Assembly (NCBI GenBank): GCA_902766915.1
Contig: CACXFN010000212.1
Coordinates: 1 to 7,131 of the forward strand
From: an uncultured Eubacteriales bacterium
Lineage (GTDB): Bacteria; Bacillota; Clostridia; Peptostreptococcales; Anaerovoracaceae
Direction: 5' to 3'
DNA: 7,131 nt
Part shown: positions 1 to 6,918 of the stretch, piece after piece
How the letters are laid out: each line of letters starts with the position of its first letter
Numbering within the stretch: position 1 is the stretch's first letter
Program-made: the position numbers and the translations under genes
Notes under the pieces: generated by a model
What the model was told of the DNA's origin: nothing
Database searches by the model: none
Seen by the model: the letters and a program-made list of their open reading frames with translations, nothing else

Positions 1-567
1 ATGACGCTTTCAGGGTGTAGTCTCAGATCCACTGTCAAGGCCCCTGATAAATTAAAGGTGAGCAAGGCGATTAAAAAGCTTACATATGAAATAAAGTACG
101 GAACCTCGGAATTACAGAATGGACATAGAGGTGAGCTTTTTGCTGCAGCTAAAAAGACTGAAACCGAAGCCAAGAAAAAAGCAGACGAATTAGGGAAGAA
201 GATTAAACAGGAAGCAGATAGAAGGAAAGCCTCAGAGGCTGAAGGCACTGTAATAGATGAACCTCAGGACACTGGATTGGAGCAGGATGATAATAATGAG
301 AATGAACCTGAGGATAATGAAAACAATAACAACAATTCCGGAAACGGAAATGAAAATAGTAGCGGAAACAATTCAGGGGGTAACTCAGGTGGAAATACCA
401 ATGTAGAACCGGAACCCACACCGGAGCCAGAGCCGACACCTGGACCGGAACCCGAGCCTGAACCTGAACCGGAGCCGGAACCTGAACCGGAGCCGGAACC
501 TGAACCGGAGCCGGAACCTGAACCGGAGCCAGTACCGATTGATACGGATATTCCGGATTATTCTTGA
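1..567 (+). CDS. Probable surface lipoprotein with Glu-Pro repeat tail (5' end probably outside the window)
   Basis: I do not recognise a named family. Reading from base 1 gives 188 residues starting [12 protein letters not shown] fits the bacterial lipobox, with Cys6 as the residue that would be lipidated, but a lipoprotein needs about 15-20 residues of signal peptide before it. The true start is therefore probably upstream and the visible ATG is likely internal to the signal peptide. Residues 10-80 are rich in Lys, Ala and Glu and look helical. Residues 95-135 are an Asp/Asn/Gly/Ser-rich linker. Residues 136-177 are Pro-Glu/Pro-Thr repeats that end in a short acidic tail. There is no LPXTG motif and no C-terminal membrane segment, so the lipid would be the only anchor. 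Such Pro-Glu tails usually form stiff stalks across the wall (inference). The downstream gene also encodes a surface protein, 66 bp away with no terminator between them. Confidence 0.7.
   Translation: MTLSGCSLRSTVKAPDKLKVSKAIKKLTYEIKYGTSELQNGHRGELFAAAKKTETEAKKKADELGKKIKQEADRRKASEAEGTVIDEPQDTGLEQDDNNENEPEDNENNNNNSGNGNENSSGNNSGGNSGGNTNVEPEPTPEPEPTPGPEPEPEPEPEPEPEPEPEPEPEPEPEPEPVPIDTDIPDYS
460..531 (+). repeat. Four tandem copies of an 18-bp unit encoding EPEPEP
   Basis: The unit GAACCTGAACCGGAGCCG occurs at 460-477, 478-495 and 496-513, and again at 514-531 with only the last base changed. It is in frame and each copy encodes Glu-Pro three times (residues 154-177 of the visible lipoprotein). 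A degenerate copy at 442-459 encodes GPEPEP with different codons. Near-perfect identity at the nucleotide level, including synonymous sites, points to recent expansion by slippage or recombination. Gain or loss of a unit changes tail length by six residues without a frameshift. Confidence 0.95.
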
Positions 568-585
568 TTATTCTTGATTATTCTC
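556..585 (+). repeat. Three tandem copies of a 10-bp unit covering the lipoprotein stop codon
   Basis: GATTATTCTT occurs at 556-565 and 566-575 and, with a last-base change, at 576-585. The TGA stop of the lipoprotein gene (565-567) is created at the junction of the first two copies. Because the period is not a multiple of three, the copies read in different frames. With one copy the frame would run past this point to a TAA at 651-653, inside the next gene. Confidence 0.9.
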
Positions 586-616
586 CACAAGTTGAAGGTA
601 GTATTTGGATTTGCTT

Positions 617-623
617 AGGAGGT
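617..623 (+). promoter_or_regulatory. Ribosome binding site that decides the CWB2-protein start
   Basis: AGGAGGT is a near-perfect Shine-Dalgarno site. It lies only 2 bases before an in-frame GTG at 625 but 11 bases before ATG 634. The latter spacing is workable and the former is too short, so ATG 634 is the preferred start. Confidence 0.8.
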
Positions 624-633
624 AGTGATAAAA

Positions 634-2316
634 ATGGGCTTAAGGAAAAATAAAAGCGTGAGAGCAATAGTGGCCATGGTACTGGCGGTAATGCTTGTAA
701 TACCCTCGGTTATAACAGCAGTGCCGACTTATGCAGATGACACTTTTGGCATCACCAATGTATATGGTCAAAACAGATATGATACCAGCATTCAGATTGC
801 TGAGGCTCTTAAGGAAGAATTGGGAGTAAGCAGATTTGATGCTGTGGTAGTTGCCAGAGGAGATGCTTATCCCGACGCTTTATCCGGTGGATACCTGGCT
901 GAGAAGTATTCTGCACCACTTATCATAGTGGACAATCAGAATTACAATGAAGCCTTAAACTATATAAGAATGAACCTTAAACCAGGCGGAACTATCTTTA
1001 TCCTTGGTGGAACCTATGCCATATCCAATTCCCTGGAATTGAATCTAAGAGCCATAACTCCGGATGTTATGAGGTTATCCGGCACAACCAGATATGATAC
1101 CAACCTGGCAATACTAAAGGAGAGCTTTTCCAATGATGACGATTTGCTGATTTGCTCCGGCGAGAATTTCCCCGATGCATTATCTGCATCTGGAGCAGGC
1201 AGGCCAATCATGCTGGTGGGGAAAAGCCTTACAACTGAGCAGCAGGATTTTATCAGAGAGCATTCCAATGCTATTAGAAGAGTGTTTATTATAGGCGGAA
1301 CAGCTGCAGTTAATCAGGCTGTGGAAGAACAGATTTCTCGTTACAGGATACCAACCAGAATATTTGGTAGCGACAGATATGGCACTTCCGTAGCAATCGC
1401 CAGCATGTTCTATCCCACATCCACAGAAGTAACCTTTGCTTCAGGGGTTAATTTCCCTGATGGACTCTGTGGCGGTGTTCTGGCAGCAAAGAAAAATGCG
1501 CCACTTCTTTTAACCGCTCAGGATACAGGATTCATCTCATCCTATCAGTATGTAGTTAATCAGCCTATGGTCAGACATGCAACGGTATTTGGCGGACCTG
1601 TGGTTGTATCAAATGATGCAACAGGACTATTCGTAAATGGTGGCGCCAAGAAAACAGGACTTCTGGATATAGGTAAGGATACTTATTGTACGGACATAGA
1701 AGGAAACCTTCTTAAGCGTACATTCTTCACTTTGGCGGGAGATCGCTATTATGCATCCCGTTCAGGTGCGGTGGTTAAAAATACGGCATTCACCGTAGAC
1801 GGACAGTATTACGGTGCCACCAGCGATGGAAAACTTGCGCAGGATGGTTGGGCCAAGACCGGAAATCTGCATTATTATTTCAGAGATTACAATATTACGG
1901 AGGAATGCCTTTTAGCCAAGGACGTACTGGATAGCGTTGGACGTAACCTGAGTGCTGCCTATGAATGGTCCAGAAGCATCAGCGACTATGAATTTGAACG
2001 TGGTGTAAATCCAAAATGGGGTGCAGAATACTTTGCTGAATTTGGATTTAAACGCAAGGAAGGTAACAGCTATGTGAAGGCAGCCACATTATATTATATG
2101 GCTAATATGTTGGGCTATAATGCACGTATGCTGTATGGAACAATCGGCTCAGATCAGATAGATCATGCCTGGGTAGAGATTACAGAGGAGGGAATGCCCT
2201 ATTTCTATGATTCAATCCTTACTCCGGGATGGCGTATCGCATACTATACCGACTACACGTCATATAGCAGATATAATTACCCCAGAAATGTTATGCAGGT
2301 AGAGGAGATGGAATAA
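634..2316 (+). CDS. Secreted CWB2 cell-wall-binding protein with a transglutaminase-like C-terminal domain
   Basis: This 560-residue protein is probably exported and held non-covalently in the cell wall. Residues 1-34 form a signal peptide: a basic MGLRKNK start, a hydrophobic core and a likely cut after TYA. Three CWB2 (PF04122-type) repeats follow at about 44-130, 148-235 and 244-335. Each starts with a G-x-x-R-Y-D/G-T motif and carries a PDAL-like motif (PDALSGG, PDALSAS, PDGLCGG); the middle one is shortened around its PDAL region. Residues 345-420 hold about three aromatic units of roughly 21 residues with G-x-x-YY cores, similar to glucan/choline-binding repeats. Residues 425-545 resemble a transglutaminase-like domain, with His511 in DHAWVEI and Asp526 in YFYDS. 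The position where the family normally has its catalytic Cys (GNCY) reads GNSY, with Ser479 (AGC at 2068-2070). Activity is thus uncertain; the domain may only bind. No partner or substrate can be read from the sequence. A terminator follows. Confidence 0.88.
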   Translation: MGLRKNKSVRAIVAMVLAVMLVIPSVITAVPTYADDTFGITNVYGQNRYDTSIQIAEALKEELGVSRFDAVVVARGDAYPDALSGGYLAEKYSAPLIIVDNQNYNEALNYIRMNLKPGGTIFILGGTYAISNSLELNLRAITPDVMRLSGTTRYDTNLAILKESFSNDDDLLICSGENFPDALSASGAGRPIMLVGKSLTTEQQDFIREHSNAIRRVFIIGGTAAVNQAVEEQISRYRIPTRIFGSDRYGTSVAIASMFYPTSTEVTFASGVNFPDGLCGGVLAAKKNAPLLLTAQDTGFISSYQYVVNQPMVRHATVFGGPVVVSNDATGLFVNGGAKKTGLLDIGKDTYCTDIEGNLLKRTFFTLAGDRYYASRSGAVVKNTAFTVDGQYYGATSDGKLAQDGWAKTGNLHYYFRDYNITEECLLAKDVLDSVGRNLSAAYEWSRSISDYEFERGVNPKWGAEYFAEFGFKRKEGNSYVKAATLYYMANMLGYNARMLYGTIGSDQIDHAWVEITEEGMPYFYDSILTPGWRIAYYTDYTSYSRYNYPRNVMQVEEME

Positions 2317-2374
2317 TACTTTCCAAATAGGTATTTCGTAAAAGACATACATCTTACTCATAAAGTTAAGGATC

Positions 2375-2408
2375 AAAGAGGCGGTTAGACAATCGTCTCT
2401 TTCTTTTT
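2375..2408 (+). terminator. Rho-independent terminator after the CWB2-protein gene
   Basis: Bases 2375-2386 pair with 2391-2402 in a 12-bp stem that includes two G-U pairs, closed by an AGAC tetraloop (2387-2390). The stem is followed by CTTTTT at 2403-2408. It lies 58 bp after the stop of the CWB2-protein gene and separates the surface genes from pcrA. The 58 bases between the stop and the hairpin hold nothing else I can identify. Confidence 0.88.
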
Positions 2409-2430
2409 AAAGAATATGGTTTTACAAATT

Positions 2431-2461
2431 TTGATACCTTTAATATTTCCAAACACATACT
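2431..2461 (+). promoter_or_regulatory. Weak candidate promoter for pcrA-ligA
   Basis: A transcription start is expected between the terminator and pcrA. TTGATA (2431-2436) is a good -35 match. The best matching -10 is CATACT (2456-2461), with a 19-bp spacer that is longer than ideal. The region is AT-rich. Other pairings, such as TTTACA at 2421 with TAATAT at 2441, have too short a spacer (14 bp). The exact elements are uncertain. Confidence 0.25.
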
Positions 2462-2508
2462 ATGGGGATTGTGGTAGAATGTTATGGTTAAATGATATGA
2501 ATAGCTAT

Positions 2509-2516
2509 GGAGAAGG
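2509..2516 (+). promoter_or_regulatory. pcrA: Ribosome binding site that decides the pcrA start
   Basis: GGAGAAGG lies just before ATG 2518, with five bases between GGAG and the start codon. The earlier in-frame ATGs at 2416, 2479 and 2497 lack a comparable site. Confidence 0.65.
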
Positions 2517-2517
2517 A

Positions 2518-4857
2518 ATGAACTACGGAAACTTAAACAATAAACAAATAGAAGCAGTTAAGTGCACGGAAGGCCCGCTGTTAATACTTGCTGGAGCAGG
2601 ATCCGGAAAAACAAGTACCATGACCCACAGAATTGCATATTTAATAGATCAAGGTGTGGAACCATGGCGGATTCTTGCTGTAACCTTCACCAATAAAGCT
2701 GCCACAGAAATGAGAGAGAGAGTAGAGGCATTGGTGGGCAGTACCCGCGGCATGTGGATTATGACCTTTCACGCCATGTGTCTTCGTATGTTAAGGGAAC
2801 ATGCTGACGTAATCGGATACAATAAAGACTTTGTAATCTACGATACCACGGACCAAAAAACGGTGGTTAGAAATATAATAAAGGAACTGAATCTTGATTC
2901 AAAGATTTTTAAAGTGCCATATATTTTGGCGGTTATAAGCGATAAAAAAGAGCAAGGAATAACACCGAGAAAGTTTGAGGAGCAATCGGATAGCGATGCC
3001 AGAAGTAAGGCTCTGGTAAATGCCTATTACAAGTACGAAAAGACATTGAAAGACAACAATGCCATGGACTTTGATGACCTGCTGATTAACGCAGTGAAAC
3101 TCCTTAAAGTCGATGAAAGAATTCTTCTGGAGTACCAGGAGAGATTTCGCTATATCATGGTGGATGAATATCAGGACACCAATAGGATTCAGTATGAACT
3201 GATTCATCTTTTGGCGGAGAGGTATCAAAACATATGTGTTGTGGGCGATGACGACCAATGCATATATCAATGGCGCGGAGCGGATATCAGAAACATCCTG
3301 GATTTTGAAAAGGATTTCCCAAAGGCCAAAGTAATAAAGCTGGAACAGAATTATAGATCAAAGGCGAATATTCTTTCTGCAGCTCATTCGGTTATAGAGC
3401 ATAATATGAGCAGAAAGAATAAAAAACTATGGACCGAGGCAGAGGCGGGAGACAAAGTTACATATTATAGAGCAGAAGACGAAAAGGATGAAGCATCCTT
3501 TGTTGCAGGTGAAATTGAACTACTTATGACTGATGAGGCCAATGAGGGTAGGAAGAACTCCGGAAAGAACTCCGGTGCTCACAGAAAGTACAGCGACTTT
3601 GCAGTATTATATAGAACCAATGCCCAGTCCAGACAATTTGAGGATGCATTCACAAGGCGTGATATTCCCTATAGGGTTTTATCCGGTTTAAGGTATTACG
3701 ATAGAAAAGAAATTAAAGACATCATGTCCTATATGAGGCTGGTGGTGAATCCTAAGGATGAAATCTCTTTCAGGAGAATTATAAATGAACCAAAGAGGGG
3801 GATGGGAGAGAAAACTCTGGAGAAACTTCAGGCCTTGGCCTTAGTTCGTGGTGAAAGCATGTTGGAAACCTTAGAGGATCCCGCGGTGCTTCATAGTCTG
3901 CCAAGCAAGGCCATTGAACCTGTAAAAAGAATGGTTGATATTATCACTCAGTGTAGGTTGGAGGAGGAAAACCTAAGGGTATCTGATATCTACAACCAGC
4001 TTCTGGTGAATACAGGTTATCTTTCGTCATTGGAAAATGAAAATACCATAGAAGCTGACGGCAGAATAGAAAACCTTATGGAATTTAAGACAGTAATATT
4101 GGACTATGAAGAAGAAATGTCCGGGAATGCTGTTAGAGGAGTTTTGCAGGAAGTTGAGGATGGCGAAGAAGAGATGGGTCCCAGCCTGTCCGGATTTATG
4201 GAAAAGATATCGCTGATGGCAGAAATAGATAACCACGATGAAAAGGAAGACGCGGTGGTTTTAATGACCATGCATAGTTCCAAGGGGTTGGAATTCCCTG
4301 TGGTATTTTTACCTGGTATGGAGGATGGATTGTTCCCGGGACATAGAAGCTTCGATACTCCCGATGGAATTGAGGAGGAACGTCGGCTTTGCTATGTAGG
4401 AATGACCCGAGCTAAAGAAAGGCTATTTCTGACCAGTGCCGCCACCAGAACCCTTTACGGAAGAACGGACTACACCAGAGAATCTCAGTTCCTGAGAGAA
4501 GTGGATAAAAGGGTTCTTTCCGGAGATTCGGTATTTGTGAGAAGAAATGACTTTGGTATAGGTAGAGTTACAGGCCCCGGTGTTTATACAGGATCCGTTG
4601 ATGGTGCCTCATCAGCTGCAATGAACGGGTTTAAACCATATGATGCCCTAAAGGCGGCTAGGGAAGCAACAAAGAAGGCAGCAACGCCATCCGCTTCAAA
4701 TATTGAATATGCCATTGGTGACAGGGTGGAACATGCCAAGTTTGGACCCGGTACAGTAACCGCAACTACGGGGTCTACCGTGACAGTTTTGTTTGACAGC
4801 GAATCTTCAGAAAAGAAATTGGCTAAAGGAATGGCACCCTTAACCAAATTAAGTTAA
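2518..4857 (+). CDS. pcrA: ATP-dependent 3'-5' DNA helicase PcrA (UvrD/Rep superfamily 1)
   Basis: PcrA unwinds DNA in repair and rolling-circle replication and strips proteins, including RNA polymerase and RecA filaments, from DNA (family knowledge). This 779-residue product has the SF1A motifs in order: Q motif with Gln10, Walker A AGAGSGKT at 25-32 (Lys31), motif Ia TFTNKAA near 56-62, motif II DEYQDT at 216-221, motif III GDDDQCIYQWRGA at 243-255, motif IV LEQNYRS at 275-281, motif V TMHSSKGLEF at 584-593, and motif VI around EEERRLCYVGMTRAKER at 619-635. The C-terminus (about 732-779, GDRVEHAKFGPGTV) matches the Tudor-like domain that binds RNA polymerase. The frame is open back to ATG 2416, but those 34 extra residues are hydrophobic and unlike PcrA, whereas ATG 2518 has a ribosome binding site and gives the usual N-terminus. 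Oddities are a KNSG-KNSG insert at 346-353 and Cys248 where Ser is common. ligA follows 32 bp later, as often seen in Gram-positive bacteria. Confidence 0.95.
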   Translation: MNYGNLNNKQIEAVKCTEGPLLILAGAGSGKTSTMTHRIAYLIDQGVEPWRILAVTFTNKAATEMRERVEALVGSTRGMWIMTFHAMCLRMLREHADVIGYNKDFVIYDTTDQKTVVRNIIKELNLDSKIFKVPYILAVISDKKEQGITPRKFEEQSDSDARSKALVNAYYKYEKTLKDNNAMDFDDLLINAVKLLKVDERILLEYQERFRYIMVDEYQDTNRIQYELIHLLAERYQNICVVGDDDQCIYQWRGADIRNILDFEKDFPKAKVIKLEQNYRSKANILSAAHSVIEHNMSRKNKKLWTEAEAGDKVTYYRAEDEKDEASFVAGEIELLMTDEANEGRKNSGKNSGAHRKYSDFAVLYRTNAQSRQFEDAFTRRDIPYRVLSGLRYYDRKEIKDIMSYMRLVVNPKDEISFRRIINEPKRGMGEKTLEKLQALALVRGESMLETLEDPAVLHSLPSKAIEPVKRMVDIITQCRLEEENLRVSDIYNQLLVNTGYLSSLENENTIEADGRIENLMEFKTVILDYEEEMSGNAVRGVLQEVEDGEEEMGPSLSGFMEKISLMAEIDNHDEKEDAVVLMTMHSSKGLEFPVVFLPGMEDGLFPGHRSFDTPDGIEEERRLCYVGMTRAKERLFLTSAATRTLYGRTDYTRESQFLREVDKRVLSGDSVFVRRNDFGIGRVTGPGVYTGSVDGASSAAMNGFKPYDALKAAREATKKAATPSASNIEYAIGDRVEHAKFGPGTVTATTGSTVTVLFDSESSEKKLAKGMAPLTKLS
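3553..3575 (+). repeat. Direct repeat (12-bp period) inside pcrA
   Basis: AAGAACTCCGG occurs at 3553-3563 and 3565-3575, in frame, encoding Lys-Asn-Ser-Gly twice (residues 346-353 of PcrA). It falls in a surface linker just before the YSDFAVLYRTNAQSR segment, where PcrA proteins commonly vary in length. Confidence 0.8.
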
Positions 4858-4889
4858 TCAAAGAATTTGTTTACAATTAGGAGCAAAAA

Positions 4890-6875
4890 ATGTCTAATGC
4901 AATTTCTCGTATGAATGAATTGGTCCAAATACTTAATAGGGCAGCGAAGGCCTATTATGTTGACGGTAAAGAGATAATGAGCAATCTCGAATACGATGCT
5001 CTTTACGACGAATTGATGAAATTAGAAGGGGAAACCAATACTGTGCTGGCGGGAAGCCCGACGCAGCAGGTTGGTTATGAGGTGCTTTCGGAATTACCGA
5101 AGGAGGAACACCCCTCCCGCATGCTTTCTCTGAACAAGACTAAAGATAGAGAAGAATTGGCAGCATGGTTAGGAGACCATGAGGGGCTTCTTTCCTGGAA
5201 ATTGGATGGTCTAACCGTTGTTCTCACCTATGAAAATGGAGAACTGGTAAAAGCGGTAACAAGGGGAAACGGAACTGTTGGAGAGGTAATTACCGCCAAT
5301 GCAAAGACCTTTGTAAATCTGCCTGTTAAGATAGCATATAAGGGCCTGCTGGTGGTAAGAGGAGAGGCGGTTATTAGCTACAAGGACTTTGAAGAAATTA
5401 ACGACGCCATTCCGGAACTTGATGCCAAGTACAAAAATCCCAGGAACCTATGCTCCGGTTCTGTGAGACAACTTAATAGCGCGATTACAAAGGAGCGACG
5501 TGTCAGATTCTATGCCTTCAGTCATGTGGGTAATTCGGAGGCTTTAGACATGGACTCGGATATGCCTCATGGAGTTCTTAAGAGCCGTCGTATAGCCATG
5601 GAATGGCTTGTGAGCCTTGGCTTTGATGTGGTTAAATATAGAATGGTAAGAGGGAATACAGTGGTTGAGGCCGTGGGTGAATTCGAAGGTGAAGTGGAGT
5701 CCAATCCCATTCCGTCGGATGGTCTGGTCCTTACCCTTGATGATATAGAATACAGCCGAAGCCTGGGGGAAACGGCTAAATTTCCAAGGGATTCCATAGC
5801 CTTTAAATGGAGAGATCAAATTGCAGAGACAATTCTAAGGGAGATAGAGTGGAGTGCATCCAGAACCGGCCTTATTAACCCCATTGCTATATTCGATCCT
5901 GTTGATTTGGAAGGGACGACAGTTACAAGAGCATCGCTTCACAATATCAGCATTATGGAAGACCTGGAACTTGGCATTGGGGACAGGGTGGAAGTTTATA
6001 AGGCCAATATGATTATTCCTCAGATTGCGGAGAATTTAACCAGATCCAATTCCATAGAGATTCCGAAGGCCTGTCCGGTATGTGGTTCATCTGCTGAGAT
6101 AAAAAGTGAGAATGATGTAAAAACACTTTTCTGCGGAAATCCTCATTGTACAGCCAAAAAGATTAAGAGCTTTACACTATTTGTATCCAGAGATGCTATG
6201 GATGTTGATGGGCTATCGGAGATGACAATAGAAAAGTTTATCGCCAAGGGAATGATACACGAACCTGCGGACCTGTTTAAACTAAAAAGGTACAGAGATG
6301 AAATCGTAAATATGGAAGGCTTTGGTGAGAAGTCCTTTGATAATATAATCGCAGCTACTGAGAAGGCCAGGCATACAAGTCCCGATAGGCTGCTATATGC
6401 CTTGGGGGTTACAGGTATTGGCGTTGCTAATGCCAAGGTCATCGCCAGACATTGCAAAAACAAATGGGAGTCGATTCAGGATTTATCAAGGGATGAACTT
6501 CTGACAATCGACGGAGTGGGAGATGTATTGGCAGATGGATTCCGTGCCTTCTTTAATGATGAGGAGAAAAGAAGGATGGTGGAAGATCTTCTGGAGGTTT
6601 TGGATATAGACGAAAGCTACGAGGAGAATTTGGACAATCAGGTATTTGCAGGCAAGACCTTCGTCATAACTGGAAGTCTCAACAATTTCGCAAATCGCGA
6701 TGAATTGGTCAGTGTTTTGGAAAAGGCCGGTGCCAAGGTGGCAGGGTCCGTCAGCAGTAAAACCAGCTATTTGGTTAATAACGATATAACGTCCAATTCC
6801 GGAAAGAATAAGAAGGCAAAGGAATTGGGAATCCCAATAATAGATGAGGAAACCCTCATAGGTATGCTTGAATAA
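4890..6875 (+). CDS. ligA: NAD+-dependent DNA ligase LigA, divergent clostridial type
   Basis: LigA seals nicks between Okazaki fragments and after excision repair, using NAD+ to form a Lys-AMP intermediate. The product has 661 residues (E. coli LigA has 671) and the full domain order. The Ia NMN-binding domain has Tyr22, Tyr35 and Asp36. The adenylation domain has KLDG at 104-107 with nucleophile Lys104, Glu159 in VRGE, and Lys306 in AFKW. An OB fold comes next, then a zinc finger with Cys395, Cys398, Cys415 and Cys420, helix-hairpin-helix repeats at about 430-570 and a BRCT domain at about 583-661. Several normally conserved positions differ: RGNGTVGE for RGDGTTGE, NPRNLCSGS for NPRNAAAGS, and DGLVLT (277-282) where most LigA have DGVVIK, so the motif IV Lys is Thr282. 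I recall similar motifs in other clostridial ligases, so this is probably a lineage trait, not decay. AGGAG at 4879-4883 sits six bases before the ATG. It is probably co-transcribed with pcrA. Confidence 0.95.
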   Translation: MSNAISRMNELVQILNRAAKAYYVDGKEIMSNLEYDALYDELMKLEGETNTVLAGSPTQQVGYEVLSELPKEEHPSRMLSLNKTKDREELAAWLGDHEGLLSWKLDGLTVVLTYENGELVKAVTRGNGTVGEVITANAKTFVNLPVKIAYKGLLVVRGEAVISYKDFEEINDAIPELDAKYKNPRNLCSGSVRQLNSAITKERRVRFYAFSHVGNSEALDMDSDMPHGVLKSRRIAMEWLVSLGFDVVKYRMVRGNTVVEAVGEFEGEVESNPIPSDGLVLTLDDIEYSRSLGETAKFPRDSIAFKWRDQIAETILREIEWSASRTGLINPIAIFDPVDLEGTTVTRASLHNISIMEDLELGIGDRVEVYKANMIIPQIAENLTRSNSIEIPKACPVCGSSAEIKSENDVKTLFCGNPHCTAKKIKSFTLFVSRDAMDVDGLSEMTIEKFIAKGMIHEPADLFKLKRYRDEIVNMEGFGEKSFDNIIAATEKARHTSPDRLLYALGVTGIGVANAKVIARHCKNKWESIQDLSRDELLTIDGVGDVLADGFRAFFNDEEKRRMVEDLLEVLDIDESYEENLDNQVFAGKTFVITGSLNNFANRDELVSVLEKAGAKVAGSVSSKTSYLVNNDITSNSGKNKKAKELGIPIIDEETLIGMLE

Positions 6876-6906
6876 ACTCTTTTAGTTAGTTATAGCATTT
6901 TTAATT

Positions 6907-6913
6907 AGGTGAG
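6907..6913 (+). promoter_or_regulatory. Ribosome binding site for the TTG-started patatin gene
   Basis: AGGTGAG lies five bases before TTG 6919. An in-frame TGA at 6910-6912 rules out any start further upstream, so the site and the stop together fix the unusual TTG start. The 43-bp gap after ligA shows no hairpin followed by a T-run. Confidence 0.75.
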
Positions 6914-6918
6914 AAGAA

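Noticed and set aside
203..439. Minus-strand open frame opposite the lipoprotein gene
   Set aside because: It is rich in Tyr, His and Cys because it is the complement of a low-complexity Asn/Glu/Pro-coding stretch. It has no recognisable domain.
460..585. CRISPR array
   Set aside because: The repeats are directly adjacent with no spacers and are protein-coding or very short tandem units.
574..604. Possible promoter before the CWB2-protein gene (TTGATT at 574-579, TAGTAT at 599-604)
   Set aside because: The spacer is 19 bp, the -10 match is only four of six, and the TTGATT is simply part of the 10-bp repeat. Read-through from the lipoprotein gene is equally likely.
1014..1268. Minus-strand open frame inside the CWB2-protein gene
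   Set aside because: It lies fully within a gene with clear domains and shows no family motif of its own.
2899..3270. Minus-strand 123-codon frame inside pcrA
   Set aside because: It is opposite the conserved helicase motif II region and has no independent support.
4584..4847. Minus-strand frame opposite the pcrA 3' end
   Set aside because: The + strand frame here encodes a recognisable PcrA C-terminal domain; the minus frame looks like a shadow.
5544..5819. Two overlapping minus-strand frames inside ligA
   Set aside because: They overlap each other and the LigA adenylation domain and show no motif.
6876..6918. Terminator between ligA and the patatin gene
   Set aside because: There is a short T-run (6898-6902) but no preceding GC-rich inverted repeat.
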